A stretch of 64,000 nucleotides of DNA from Alkalicoccus halolimnae (GTDB lineage: Bacteria > Bacillota > Bacilli > Bacillales > Salisediminibacteriaceae). This document shows positions 44,325 to 53,255 of the stretch, in pieces. The notes under the pieces were generated by a model. That model worked only from the letters and a program-made list of their open reading frames with translations, was not told the DNA's origin and ran no database searches. The translations under genes were made by a program, and so were the position numbers. How positions within the stretch are numbered: the stretch's first letter is position 1; the number at the start of each line of letters is the position of its first letter. The stretch lies in the NCBI RefSeq assembly GCF_008014775.2, contig NZ_CP144914.1:186001-250000 (forward strand), in the 5' to 3' direction.

Positions 44325-45257
44325 ATGATTGAAGCGGTAAATCTCAGTAAATCATTTAAAAATCACGAAGCCGTGAAAGGAGTTCACTTCTTTATCGAGC
44401 AGGGGGAGATTGTCGGCCTGCTTGGACCAAACGGAGCGGGTAAATCAACAGCGATTTCAATGATTTCGAGCCTGGTGAAGCCGACAGAGGGAGAAGTAAC
44501 CATCAACAATATCTCCGTCACGAAAAATCCGGGCAGTATCCGCCGGTTTCTGGGAGTGGTCCCGCAGGAGATTGCGGTATTTCAGGATCTCACCGCCCGG
44601 GAGAATCTGAAATTTTTTGGGCGCGCCTACAGGCTGAAAGGAAAAACGCTCAAGAAAAGAATTACCGAAGTGCTGGAGATAGTCGGATTGACCGACCGCG
44701 CGGATGATCTCGTTAAAAATTATTCGGGCGGGATGAAACGGCGTATCAATATTGCTGTAGCCCTGCTGCATCATCCGCAGATTCTGATTATGGATGAACC
44801 GACCGTCGGAATCGATCCTCAGTCGAGAAGTTATATTCTGGAGACCGTACGCCGCCTGAACCGGGAAGAAAACATGACGATTATTTACACGAGCCACTAC
44901 ATGGAAGAAGTGGAGTATCTGTGTGACCGGGTCTACATTATGGATCACGGAGAAATCATTGCCAGCGGCAGACAGGCAGAACTGCAGGCGATTCTGACTC
45001 AGGAAAACACTATCGTTGTCCAGTTCAGCCGCGTTGCGAACGGCATTCTTGACCGTCTTCAGGCTCACCCGCTTGTTTCAAGCGTCACCCATCAGGGAGC
45101 GGCCGTCACGCTGATTGCCAAAAAAGACACGGAAGTTCTCGGAGATATCTTTGTAATTGCCCAGGAAGCCGGGGTTCAACTGCAGTCGGTGGAAGTGAAA
45201 TCTCCCACACTGGAGGACGTTTTCCTGCATCTGACCGGACGTACGCTTCGGAACTAA
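44325..45257 (+). CDS. ABC-2-type exporter ATPase
   Basis: The ATPase has 310 residues from ATG 44325, which has GGGGAGG at 9 bases. It has Walker A GPNGAGKST near residue 38, signature NYSGGMKRRINIAVAL, Walker B ILIMDEPTVGIDPQ and switch His in TIIYTSHYMEEVEYL. The C-terminal 90 residues resemble the DUF4162 domain of drug or antibiotic exporters. It pairs with the two membrane proteins encoded next. The operon plausibly exports or resists an antimicrobial compound and is controlled by the upstream two-component system. Confidence 0.92.
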   Translation: MIEAVNLSKSFKNHEAVKGVHFFIEQGEIVGLLGPNGAGKSTAISMISSLVKPTEGEVTINNISVTKNPGSIRRFLGVVPQEIAVFQDLTARENLKFFGRAYRLKGKTLKKRITEVLEIVGLTDRADDLVKNYSGGMKRRINIAVALLHHPQILIMDEPTVGIDPQSRSYILETVRRLNREENMTIIYTSHYMEEVEYLCDRVYIMDHGEIIASGRQAELQAILTQENTIVVQFSRVANGILDRLQAHPLVSSVTHQGAAVTLIAKKDTEVLGDIFVIAQEAGVQLQSVEVKSPTLEDVFLHLTGRTLRN

Positions 45258-45270
45258 GGAGGAGAGAGCG

Positions 45271-46521
45271 ATGTTTTGGATGATGATCAAGAAAGATATA
45301 ATCCAGCTGAAAAGAGACCGCAATGAACTGCTCGTTCTTCTGCTTATGCCGATCGTATTGATTACTATTCTGGGACTCGCTCTTCAGGGGCTGCAGAACC
45401 CCGGAGCAGGAAGCGTGCTGGAGATCGAGGCGGCGATCGTCGATTCGGAAACGACAGAAGAAGCGCTCGACTCGTTTGCTGAACAGCTTGAAAACGAAGG
45501 TTACCCGGAAGAAGCAGCGGAGGAACTGCTTTCGCAGGCCCGGGAAATTTCTCTGCCGGACCGGTTTCAGGATATGCTTGCTTCCGAGGCGCTGAACGAA
45601 ATGGTGACGGTGACGACTTATAACAGCCAGCAGAATCTTCAGAGTGGGTATGACGGTGTCTGGACGTTCCCGGAAGATTTCCGGACAGCTTCTTGGTCGC
45701 ATATGCTTCTCGGAGAAAGTGTGGAAAACGTTCCGGATCTCGAGCTGCAGGTAAGAGGGGACTCCGGGATGAGAGCCGGGGTTATGGAAGATATCACGGC
45801 TTCCTTTATCGACCAGGTGAATATCCGAAAAGAAACAGCTGCTGCACCGGAAGAAGCGGCTGCGGAAGAGGAAGCTGCATTTTTAGAGCCGCGGGAGATA
45901 GAAGGACGGACGATGATCACCTCTTTTGACTACTATACTGCCGGCATTGCCGTGATGTTTGTTCTTTATACCGCGGTGTTTATCGCTTCTTCTGCGTTTA
46001 CGGAAAAAGAAACACACGTGTTTGACCGGGTGCTGACTGCGAATGTACCAACATTTCTCTACGTGCTGAGTAAAGGAACAGCGGGGATGCTGCTTGCGTT
46101 TATCCAGATGGGACTCATTTTCCTGTTTGCGAGGCTGGCGTTTGGCGTCGTATTTCCGGATATTTTCCTCACGGTGCTGATTATGACTGCGATGAGCGCT
46201 GCCGTAGGTGGTTTCTCCACGATTCTGACCACCTTGAATTACCGGCTGAACAATACGCATCTCACCAATCTTTTCAGTTCTGCGGCGGTAACGCTCATGG
46301 CATTTGCAGGCGGGAGTTTCTTTAATGTCAGCCAGCTTTCCGATACGTTTACCGCGTTCGGGCGGCTCCTTCCAAACGGAGCTGCGATGCAGAGCCTGCT
46401 TGCTGTAATGGGAGGCGGCAGCGGGGAACTCATAAGAAATAACCTGCTGATTATCCTTCTGTTCACCGGGGGTCTTCTTGCAGCAGCGGCGCTGTTGTTT
46501 CCGAAAAGGGGGGCGAGATAA
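45271..46521 (+). CDS. ABC-2-type exporter membrane protein 1
   Basis: The 416-residue protein has an N-terminal helix (about residues 22-42), a long acidic exterior region (about 43-215, rich in EEAAEE), then five or six helices from about 220. It ends with a helix followed by LFPKRGAR. The layout matches ABC2_membrane_3 (YhaP/NatB/LinP-like). The start follows AAGGAGGAG. It forms half of the exporter channel with the next gene product, whose start lies immediately after its stop. Confidence 0.88.
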   Translation: MFWMMIKKDIIQLKRDRNELLVLLLMPIVLITILGLALQGLQNPGAGSVLEIEAAIVDSETTEEALDSFAEQLENEGYPEEAAEELLSQAREISLPDRFQDMLASEALNEMVTVTTYNSQQNLQSGYDGVWTFPEDFRTASWSHMLLGESVENVPDLELQVRGDSGMRAGVMEDITASFIDQVNIRKETAAAPEEAAAEEEAAFLEPREIEGRTMITSFDYYTAGIAVMFVLYTAVFIASSAFTEKETHVFDRVLTANVPTFLYVLSKGTAGMLLAFIQMGLIFLFARLAFGVVFPDIFLTVLIMTAMSAAVGGFSTILTTLNYRLNNTHLTNLFSSAAVTLMAFAGGSFFNVSQLSDTFTAFGRLLPNGAAMQSLLAVMGGGSGELIRNNLLIILLFTGGLLAAAALLFPKRGAR

Positions 46522-47610
46522 ATGAGAGCTGTACTGTATCAATACGGAAGATTGATGAAGCGTCATCCGCTTTCGTTTCTGGGTTCCCTGGCTTTGACGA
46601 TTTTGTTTGCTGCTGTCCTTGGAAGCGGGGGCTCCTCCCAGCTTGAAGTACCTGTTTATACGGAAGATATGACGCCGCAGAAACTGACAGACCGTGCAGC
46701 TCTTTTTTCCGAAGAACTGGAGAATTTCACACTTACAGTAAAAGATGAGGAAGCGGTCGAGCAGCAGCTGCGGACAAACAACCCGCCTTATGCACTTCTT
46801 TTAAATGAACATACATTTTCGATGCTGGAAATGTACGAAGCTCCGGAAGTGGCGGCTTTAGAAGCTTCGCTAATACAGCTGTATGCAAAAGAGCAGCTTT
46901 TATCCCGGGGGGCGGAGGCTGCAGGGGAAGAAGAAGCGGTGTTTGCCGGCCGGGTGCAGGAAGAGGGGCTCGGATTTCAGGTGACATCAGGTGAGGAAGA
47001 TGCTGCTTTTCAGTATGATCCCGCCCTGCATCCGCTGTTTGGGTTCAGCCTCTTTTTCGTCATTTATTCCATTTCAATAAGCCTCAGTACAATCGTACGT
47101 CAGCGCCAGGAAGGAACTTGGGACCGGATTATTTTGTCGCCGCTGTCGAAGGTCCAGCTCTACGCAGGGCATCTTCTCTTTGCCTTCTGCTTCGGCATGG
47201 GGCAGCTTTTGATCATTTTTCTGTTGTTCCGGTTTTTGTTCCAGGTGGATTTTCACGGGGGATTTATTCCAGCACTGCTGGTGCTCGTTCCCTACGTGCT
47301 TGCAGTCGTATCACTCGGAGTGCTTCTGAGCGGCCTTGTCCGAACCTACAGACAGCTCGACGCAGTAATTCCACTTGTCTCTGTCAGTATCGCCATGCTC
47401 GGTGGAGCTTTCTGGCCGCTTGAAATCGTCACTTCAGAAATTCTCCAGCAGGCTGCCGGATTCGTCCCGCTGAAGCACGGCATGGATCTGCTGATTGGCG
47501 TGACCTACGGCGCCGTTCCTCTTTCCTCTACGATGCTGTCTGTTTCGATTCTGCTTTTGATGAGCGTTATTTTCATCGGACTCGGCCTGAATCTGATGGA
47601 ACGCCGTTAG
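46522..47610 (+). CDS. ABC-2-type exporter membrane protein 2
   Basis: This 362-residue protein has the same plan as the previous one: one N-terminal helix, an exterior acidic domain of about 140 residues, then about five helices with the ABC-2 motif VRQRQEGTWDRIILSPLSKV near residue 195. The ATG directly follows the stop of the previous gene (TAAATGAG), so translation is coupled. The two unlike membrane subunits probably make a heterodimeric exporter with the ATPase. Confidence 0.88.
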   Translation: MRAVLYQYGRLMKRHPLSFLGSLALTILFAAVLGSGGSSQLEVPVYTEDMTPQKLTDRAALFSEELENFTLTVKDEEAVEQQLRTNNPPYALLLNEHTFSMLEMYEAPEVAALEASLIQLYAKEQLLSRGAEAAGEEEAVFAGRVQEEGLGFQVTSGEEDAAFQYDPALHPLFGFSLFFVIYSISISLSTIVRQRQEGTWDRIILSPLSKVQLYAGHLLFAFCFGMGQLLIIFLLFRFLFQVDFHGGFIPALLVLVPYVLAVVSLGVLLSGLVRTYRQLDAVIPLVSVSIAMLGGAFWPLEIVTSEILQQAAGFVPLKHGMDLLIGVTYGAVPLSSTMLSVSILLLMSVIFIGLGLNLMERR

Positions 47611-47686
47611 AAAAGAAAACCAGGACGGTTATTTCTTTAACAGGAAAGGGTAATGGAGAGGTAAAACGCAGGAAAGGAAGTAGACT

Positions 47687-48550
47687 ATGCTGGAAAATGT
47701 AGAATTTCATTATGTAGAAACAAACGGAATCACCCTCCACACAGCTCAGGCTGGACCGGAAGACGGACCGCTCGCCATTCTGCTCCATGGATTTCCGGAA
47801 TTCTGGTATGGATGGCGGCACCAGATTGAACCGCTGGCGGAAGCCGGATACCGGGTTATCGTCCCGGATCAGCGGGGCTATAACCTGAGCGATAAGCCAC
47901 AAGGTGTGAAAAACTACGAGCTGAATCAGCTTCGCGATGATGTTACCGGCTTAATTGAAGCTTCCGGACGGGAAAAAGCAGTTATATTTGGTCACGACTG
48001 GGGAGGTGTCGTTGCGTGGTATCTGGCGGCAACGAAGCCGGAATTTGTAAAAAAGCTCCTCATCGTAAACGTTCCATACCTGGGAGCGGCCAGGAAAGCA
48101 CTGCTTCGCTATCCGCCTCAGCTTTTGAAAAGCTCCTACATGCTGTTTTTTCAAATTCCGCGGCTGCCGGAAAAGATCTTTCGGACGAATGATTTTGAAG
48201 AAATGAAAAAAGGCATCGCCGCTTCCGGGAGGGAAGGGGCGTTCACAGAAGAAGATATGGAGCATTATAAGGAAGCGTGGTCGCAGGAAGGGGCGCTGAC
48301 CGCGATGCTGAACTGGTACCGGGCCCTGCGTTATGCAAGGGTCAGTGAGGCAAAAATCAAGGTGCCGGTGCGGATAATCTGGGGAATAGGAGATTCCTTT
48401 CTTCATCCGGAGACAGCCAAAGCGAGTATCGATTTTTGTGAAAATGGAGAGCTGATCTTTGTCGGCCAGGCGACCCACTGGGTGAATCACGAGCAGCCGG
48501 CTATCGTTAATCAGCTGATCCATGAATTTGTGGTACCTAAATCTGAATAA
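47687..48550 (+). CDS. Alpha/beta-hydrolase, epoxide-hydrolase type
   Basis: The 287-residue enzyme has oxyanion motif HGFPEFWYGWRHQIEPLA (residues 34-51), the epoxide-hydrolase signature VIVPDQRGYNLSDKP, a nucleophile elbow GHDWGGVVAW with Asp as nucleophile, and catalytic His in QATHWVNHEQP. An Asp nucleophile points to epoxide hydrolase or haloalkane dehalogenase rather than esterase. The HGFPE motif favours epoxide hydrolase. There is no signal peptide. It has its own ribosome site (GGAAAGGAAG) and a strong terminator, so it is a single-gene unit. Confidence 0.87.
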   Translation: MLENVEFHYVETNGITLHTAQAGPEDGPLAILLHGFPEFWYGWRHQIEPLAEAGYRVIVPDQRGYNLSDKPQGVKNYELNQLRDDVTGLIEASGREKAVIFGHDWGGVVAWYLAATKPEFVKKLLIVNVPYLGAARKALLRYPPQLLKSSYMLFFQIPRLPEKIFRTNDFEEMKKGIAASGREGAFTEEDMEHYKEAWSQEGALTAMLNWYRALRYARVSEAKIKVPVRIIWGIGDSFLHPETAKASIDFCENGELIFVGQATHWVNHEQPAIVNQLIHEFVVPKSE

Positions 48551-48558
48551 TACACACT

Positions 48559-48595
48559 AAAGCGGGCTGCCCCAATGCAGCCCGCTTCGTTTTTT
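48559..48595 (+). terminator. Terminator after the hydrolase gene
   Basis: AAGCGGGCTGC pairs perfectly with GCAGCCCGCTT, followed by CGTTTTTT. Confidence 0.9.
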
Positions 48596-48702
48596 ACAAA
48601 AGCTCTGTTAAAGCTGTTGTTGATATATATAAGAAAACTTCGCTTCAACCCGGCAGGCCTGCCGTGGAGGAGTTTTCCAGCTTCCTGATATGAACGAAAC
48701 TG

Positions 48703-49076
48703 TCAAGAGAAGAACTCCCTTTGCCATTGGTATTACATTTTGCCCGACTTAAAGAACCAAAGCCTTTCGGCTTCTTTTTCAAGTTTTCGTGTTCTTTCGG
48801 ATCGCTTGAATTCCTCCTCTTTTCTTTCGGCGTGCCCGTAAAGGTAAGCACACGGCACGAAGGCAAAAATAGTGGCGACGGTTCGCACTCTGATATCCGT
48901 GGGTTCTCACATGGTCTCTTTCCGGATTAAGGACGTTTCCACTAACTCGGGACGTGCGTTCATCCGGTGAAGCCGGACTAGCACAGAGGAAGCACGTGGA
49001 TGTTCCTTACCGGTCTTTCCCCTTTGCCTTCGAGCCCTGGGCTCATCTATCGGGTGTATTTCCGAGAAGAAACGCA
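48703..49076 (-). ncRNA. Candidate bridge/seek RNA region of the IS1111-like element
   Basis: This 374-base non-coding segment lies 3' of the transposase within the element. In IS1111-group elements the guide RNA that pairs with donor and target DNA is encoded on this side. Several short hairpins are visible (for example GCCTTTCGGC in the 48770 area). I cannot define the RNA ends or the two loops by eye, so the call rests on position. Confidence 0.45.
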
Positions 49077-50201
49077 TTACATTTGGTCACTGGCGGGTGG
49101 CAACGGGTCGATTTCTCGAGAGATCGCCCAGATGAAACCAAGGAGTTCCCGAGCGACGGCAGTAACGGCTTTGTGACTTTCTTTTCCTTTGGAGAGCAAG
49201 CGGTAAAATTTTTTATGAAGCCGGTTTTGCGCTTTCCAGGAGATCAACTGCACTGCGGGAGAACTGCCAACTTGTCGCTTTTTCAAGTCTCCCTTGACCG
49301 CCGGGGAATAGCGGTAACTCCACCCTGCCTCCACCAACAAACGACGTATATGCCGATTGCCGGTTTTCGTAATGCCTCCCTGATTCCGCCGTTCTCCGCT
49401 CGAGTATTCGGAGGGGACGAGGCCAGCGTATGCCATCAATTGTCCGGGAGTGCGGAACCGATGAAAGGACCCAATTTCTGCGACAATTCCGATGGCTGTA
49501 ATGAGTGCCACCCCTTTGAGGCATTGAAGTGCCTGAATCATGGAGGCGTGCACACCTTGGATCGACTGGGTATAGATTTCGTCTTCCAGCCGTTGCACGC
49601 GTAGTTCCATTTCCTTGAGCTGATGGTAATATTCCCGGAAAACGACCCGCAGGGTATCCTGAGAGAACTTCAGTGTATCTAACCACTCTCTGTATTTTTT
49701 CGTTTGGCGCTTTACGCCTTGCGGCGGTCGAAGCTCGTGGCGCAGGAGAAACTTGCTCAACCTTTGACGGGCCCGAAGTTCATCTTCTTTTGCATCTTCC
49801 CGGCAACGCACCAGATCGCGCAGTGCTTCATCTGCTTCCGTCGGCACGTAAATCGAGGTTAACTCTCCGGCACGATACAGCTGTGCGAGCCGAAGCGCAT
49901 CCCGACGATCTGTTTTCACCCGCTCACCCGGTCGTTGGGGAATGAGAGAGGGGGCGATAATGTCACAAGAGATACCGAGAGAGAGTAGCAGCCGATACAA
50001 TGGATAGCCCGTAGGACCGGCTTCATAACAGACACGCAGACGATCCGATGGACCGAGTTTACGCATCAACTTTCGAACATTTTCTACCGTATGCGGGATG
50101 GTGCCCCAAAAGCGAGGAGCATCTCGACCTGCATCGGCGATCGCAACAGCAATCGTGTTCTTGGAGACGTCCAGACCAACAAATTTTGTGGTATCATTCA
50201 T
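49077..50201 (-). CDS. IS110-superfamily transposase (DEDD recombinase)
   Basis: This 374-residue protein has an N-terminal RuvC-like DEDD domain: VGLDVSKNTIAVAIADAG near residue 8, YEAGPTGYPLYRLL, and VKTDRRDALRLAQLY near 98. The C-terminal transposase_20 domain carries LKGVALITAIGIVAEIG and FRTPGQLMAYAGLVPSEYSS, followed by GERRNQGGITKTGNRHIRRL. The conserved Ser in AGLVPSEYSSG is in place. Both domains are complete, so the protein is probably functional. It starts at an ATG with AAAGGAG about 10 bases upstream. It inserts DNA by an RNA-guided recombination mechanism known for this family. Confidence 0.95.
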   Translation of the reverse strand: MNDTTKFVGLDVSKNTIAVAIADAGRDAPRFWGTIPHTVENVRKLMRKLGPSDRLRVCYEAGPTGYPLYRLLLSLGISCDIIAPSLIPQRPGERVKTDRRDALRLAQLYRAGELTSIYVPTEADEALRDLVRCREDAKEDELRARQRLSKFLLRHELRPPQGVKRQTKKYREWLDTLKFSQDTLRVVFREYYHQLKEMELRVQRLEDEIYTQSIQGVHASMIQALQCLKGVALITAIGIVAEIGSFHRFRTPGQLMAYAGLVPSEYSSGERRNQGGITKTGNRHIRRLLVEAGWSYRYSPAVKGDLKKRQVGSSPAVQLISWKAQNRLHKKFYRLLSKGKESHKAVTAVARELLGFIWAISREIDPLPPASDQM

Positions 50202-50904
50202 GATAAGCTGGCTCCTTTCGTAATGTAGCTCTGATGGGATAAGAGGTTCTTACAGATCTCTATACCCGATTAACCTACGTATTTACGGATAGGGTGCCAG
50301 TTTCGTTCATGATAACTCGGGCTGCGCCCTGCGGGATCTTCCAATCTCCTTCTTCCACTGGCGTCCGCCGGTTTCCGCTTCGTTTTGATTTTCCAATACA
50401 GAAAGCCCACTGGTTGAATCAAGAAGATACAAAAGTAGAAACCAGTGCCAAGACGATTTTTCAAGACGCCTGCGGAAAAAGAAAGCGGGAAGATCCTCCC
50501 GGACGACAGGGAAGCCGCATGCTTTCTCTGCGGCAGGCGGAGGATCCGCAGGCCCTTCAAAAACAATACGGAGCTTTAACAGAGACACCCATCCAAATAT
50601 TTTTGCACCATGAAGCATGAAAATGCCCTTTTACAAGAATGGAATTTCCCACTATAAAGGTGGTATGAATGATTTTCAAGAAAGGATTTTCTTTGTTGGA
50701 TGGCAGTTACTTCTCTATCATTTTTACCGGAGGCTGGAGTGGACAAGGGGCGACTCCGGGGCGAATAAGGCCGAGCTGAAGATCCATTCCTACCGAGCGC
50801 AGGGAGGAAGGGATTAGCTGAGGCCGGCCCTGCGCCCCCATGGAAACGAAAGCGACCATTCATTGCTTATCTGTTTTATTTTCAAGGTAGCCTTTACATA
50901 AAAA

Positions 50905-51108
50905 TTACTTTTTAAATAAGTCCCATAAGCTGAAGGAAGTTTTTTTGTAAACTTTATTATAAGCCGATTTTTTTGGGTTTTTCACCAGACCCATTCCTTT
51001 TTTGCCGTAGCCGGGAGAGAAGGATTTTTTTACGGCTCTTTTTGCACGCCCGGTTGTCCGGGCTTTAAATGATTTTTTTATACTCGGTTTTCGGAAACCG
51101 AACTTCAT
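50905..51108 (-). CDS. Small basic protein of unknown function
   Basis: This 67-residue protein starts at ATG 51108, which has AGGAGG at about 8 bases. It is extremely basic (FGFRKPSIKKSFKARTTGRA, KRAVKKSFSPGYGKKGMGLV) and ends NPKKSAYNKVYKKTSFSLWD. The latter half looks like a conserved small-protein motif, but I do not recognise a named family. It may bind nucleic acid. It is a single gene next to the right end of the interrupted repeat. Confidence 0.65.
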   Translation of the reverse strand: MKFGFRKPSIKKSFKARTTGRAKRAVKKSFSPGYGKKGMGLVKNPKKSAYNKVYKKTSFSLWDLFKK

Positions 51109-51333
51109 AGAAAAACCTCCTGAAATAAAGTGTGCTTTCTTTTGAACATGGGCGGTTGAAGTCAGGCGTTCTATAAACAATTTCTGGTTAACAGAAACTC
51201 CCAGAAAAATACCACTTACATTTACTTCGACACACCATGTTTAAAACCTTTGAAAGAGAATACATAAATTCATCGTTTCTTCATATTTTCTTGATAGTGT
51301 AATAGTAGATCGTAAAGGAAAGGGGAAAGAAAA

Positions 51334-52770
51334 ATGAAAAAGCGCACTACTACTCTTACAGGAACAGTTATTTTATCATCCGTACTTCTATTGGCAGCCT
51401 GCGGAGGCGGCGGAGAGCAGGATACTAACAATAATGCCGGAAGCAACGAAGAAGAAGCTTCAGGCAGTTCTGCTCCTATGAACAACGATAACATGCCGAT
51501 GGACGACGAAGATATGCCGATGAATGATGAAGATGGTCATATGAACGACGAAGATATGCCGATGAATGATGAAGATGGTCATATGAACGACGAAGATATG
51601 CCGATGAACGATGAAAACGGTCATATGAATGACGAGGACTCTATGGGAGGCAATGACCGGGAATCCTTTGAAGAAGAAGCCGCACAGCTTCCAGAAGATT
51701 TTAATGAAAACGCCGATCAAAATCTGCAGACGACAAACACGAAAAACATCACACGATTGGATGCAGAAACACCCGAAGCTTTTTCGATAACAGCTTCCCA
51801 GACGATCTGGCCGGCGACTCATGAAGCTAATCAGCCGGGAACGATTATCCTTGCAGATCCCGAAGAGTGGCAGGAAACCCTCGCTGCACTGACGCTTGTA
51901 CATCATCCCAATGACGGGCCGCTTCTGCTTATGGAAGATGGTTTGACAGAGGAATTAATGGCTGAAATTGAACGCCTTGCTCCTCTTGGAAACGACAATG
52001 GAGTGGAAATTCTTGCTGCTGCCACTTTATCAGAGGAGGACGAGGCACAACTGGAAGACTATAATGTGGAGCAGATCGAAGCAGAAGATCCGGCAGCTTT
52101 TGCCAAAGAAGTAGAAGATCGTTTTGCTGATACGATTGATGAGCGTCCGGATGGGGTGCTGATTGGTTCGATGAATGAGGAGCATCAGGCTTCTTCGATG
52201 ATTGCGGGGAGCTGGATTGCCCACATGAATGAATCGCTGCTTTATGTCGATGAAAGTGTCCCGGAAGCAACTCAGGAAGCATTGGAAGAACGGGATGGAG
52301 AGGCAGAAATGTACATTCTGGGCAGTGAAGAAACAATTTCTGCCGAGGTGGAAGAAGAATTAGCGGAATTTGGGGATGTGCAGAGAATTGAAGGAGAATC
52401 ACCAGCAGAACTGTCTATCAACTTTGCCTCCTATGAGGATGAAGAATTCGGCTGGGGTATCAACGAGCCTGGACATGGTCTTGTGTTTGCTTCCCCTGAA
52501 GAAGCCGAACTGGCTCTTGCCGGCGCACCGCTTGCCCATCTGGGTAAACATGCTCCTATGATATGGGTTGAAGGTGACGAACTGCAGCAGGAACACGCTG
52601 ACTACCTGGCCAAACTGAAACCGCATTTTGAAGATGCTCCAATGGAAGGGCCTTATAACCATGGCTATATTCTTGGAGGAGAAGAAGTTATTTCTTTCCA
52701 GACTCAGGGAATAATTGATGATAAAATGGAAATACAGCCTTTAGGTGGAGGCGGACACGGGATGCATTAA
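51334..52770 (+). CDS. Lipoprotein with Met/His/Asp repeats and CWB2-like domain, putative metal binder
   Basis: The 478-residue protein has a signal with lipobox LAAC (Cys22). Residues about 48-105 hold tandem 14-residue units MPMNDEDGHMNDED (three copies plus a half unit), giving spaced Met, His and Asp side chains suited to binding copper or other metal ions. From about 150 the sequence resembles putative cell-wall-binding repeat 2 domains: TIILADPEEWQETLAALTLV, EMYILGSEETISAEVEEELA, LALAGAPLAHLGKHAPMIWV and GYILGGEEVISFQTQGIID. It is probably anchored at the outer face. The two-component genes and a CopB-type ATPase nearby support a role in copper handling, which is inference. Confidence 0.8.
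   Translation: MKKRTTTLTGTVILSSVLLLAACGGGGEQDTNNNAGSNEEEASGSSAPMNNDNMPMDDEDMPMNDEDGHMNDEDMPMNDEDGHMNDEDMPMNDENGHMNDEDSMGGNDRESFEEEAAQLPEDFNENADQNLQTTNTKNITRLDAETPEAFSITASQTIWPATHEANQPGTIILADPEEWQETLAALTLVHHPNDGPLLLMEDGLTEELMAEIERLAPLGNDNGVEILAAATLSEEDEAQLEDYNVEQIEAEDPAAFAKEVEDRFADTIDERPDGVLIGSMNEEHQASSMIAGSWIAHMNESLLYVDESVPEATQEALEERDGEAEMYILGSEETISAEVEEELAEFGDVQRIEGESPAELSINFASYEDEEFGWGINEPGHGLVFASPEEAELALAGAPLAHLGKHAPMIWVEGDELQQEHADYLAKLKPHFEDAPMEGPYNHGYILGGEEVISFQTQGIIDDKMEIQPLGGGGHGMH
51498..51644 (+). repeat. 42-base tandem repeat coding for the Met/His/Asp units
   Basis: The unit starting GATATGCCGATGAATGATGA is repeated three times with few differences, preceded by a half copy (GATGGACGACGAA). 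The near-identity at DNA level suggests recent expansion by slippage or unequal exchange, so copy number may vary between strains. Confidence 0.85.
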
Positions 52771-52787
52771 TCCTGCTTCTCCTGCAG

Positions 52788-52824
52788 CTGCCGTCATCGC
52801 TAAAAGCTTTGACGGCAGTTTTTT
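52788..52824 (+). terminator. Terminator after the Met-repeat lipoprotein gene
   Basis: CTGCCGTCA pairs with GACGGCAG, followed by T6, 17 bases past the stop. Confidence 0.82.
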
Positions 52825-52865
52825 GATTTCTATTGTCAGTTCTTTTAGTATCTCGTGTTGTTTTA

Positions 52866-53202
52866 AAAGCGCCTTTCCTGACTTTCGGGAGAAGCTTCGA
52901 GCTTTCTTTTTCCGCAGGCGTCTTGAAAAATCGCCTTGGCACGGGTTTCTACCTTGGCACCTTCTTGATTCAACCAGCAGGCTTTCTGTATGGGAAAATT
53001 ACAACGAAGCGGAAACCGGCGGGCGCCAGAGCAAGAAAGACGAGCGGTGGCTCCATCCCTCCCGACCGCAGGGAGGAAGGGATTAGCTGAGGCCGGCCCG
53101 CCTGGAAAGCGTCCCCATGGAAACGAAAACGGCTGATTACAGAAGTAGGGACTAATTATTAAGTTCAACATATAAAGATGTTTTATTTTCAAGACAGCAT
53201 AA
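52866..53202 (+). repeat. Rearranged copy of the long non-coding repeat
   Basis: The right half (GGGATTAGCTGAGGCCGGCC through ATGGAAACGAAAACG and TTTTATTTTCAAG) is in plus orientation. The left part (TTTCTTTTTCCGCAGGCGTC, TTGATTCAACCAGCAGGCTT, AACGAAGCGGAAACCGGCG) is the inverse of the left half in the full copies. The two halves are thus joined head to head relative to copies at 30640 and 48601. No gene is supported in 52825-53255. Confidence 0.75.
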
Positions 53203-53255
53203 TTTAAATAAACTGACTTCGAGAAAGAAATTCGTATAGGAAGGAGGGGGTCCCG

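Larger units (their letters stand above)
48678..50316 (-). mobile_element. IS110-superfamily insertion sequence, IS1111-like
   Basis: A DEDD-type transposase gene is flanked by a perfect 13-base subterminal inverted repeat: ATGAACGAAACTG at 48690-48702 and its complement at 50298-50310. Subterminal repeats set a few bases inside the ends are a feature of the IS1111 subgroup. The non-coding region is long on the 3' side of the transposase (about 390 bases) and short on the 5' side (about 110). The outer limits are estimated by comparing the interrupted repeat with its intact copy and are good to a few bases. The whole element is about 1.64 kb. Confidence 0.85.
48601..50893 (+). repeat. Long non-coding repeat interrupted by an IS110-superfamily element
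   Basis: The left piece 48601-48677 (AGCTCTGTTAAAGC, TTGTTGATATATATAAG, GCCGTGGAGGAGTTTTCC) and the right piece from about 50317 to 50893 (CGGGCTGCGCCCTGCGGGAT through TTTTCAAGGTAGCC) together rebuild one full copy of the family. The rebuilt length, about 655 bases, agrees with the intact copy at 30640 (648 bases). The parts match base for base over long stretches. No gene is supported in 50317-50893. Confidence 0.82.

Noticed and set aside
48721..49604. Plus-strand reading frames of 69 and 216 residues across the IS element
   Set aside because: They are antisense to the transposase gene or lie in its non-coding end, have no ribosome site and show no protein-like composition.
51498..51644. 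Regular 42-base units that might suggest a CRISPR-like array
   Set aside because: The units are directly adjacent, in frame, and code for a repeated peptide; there are no spacers.
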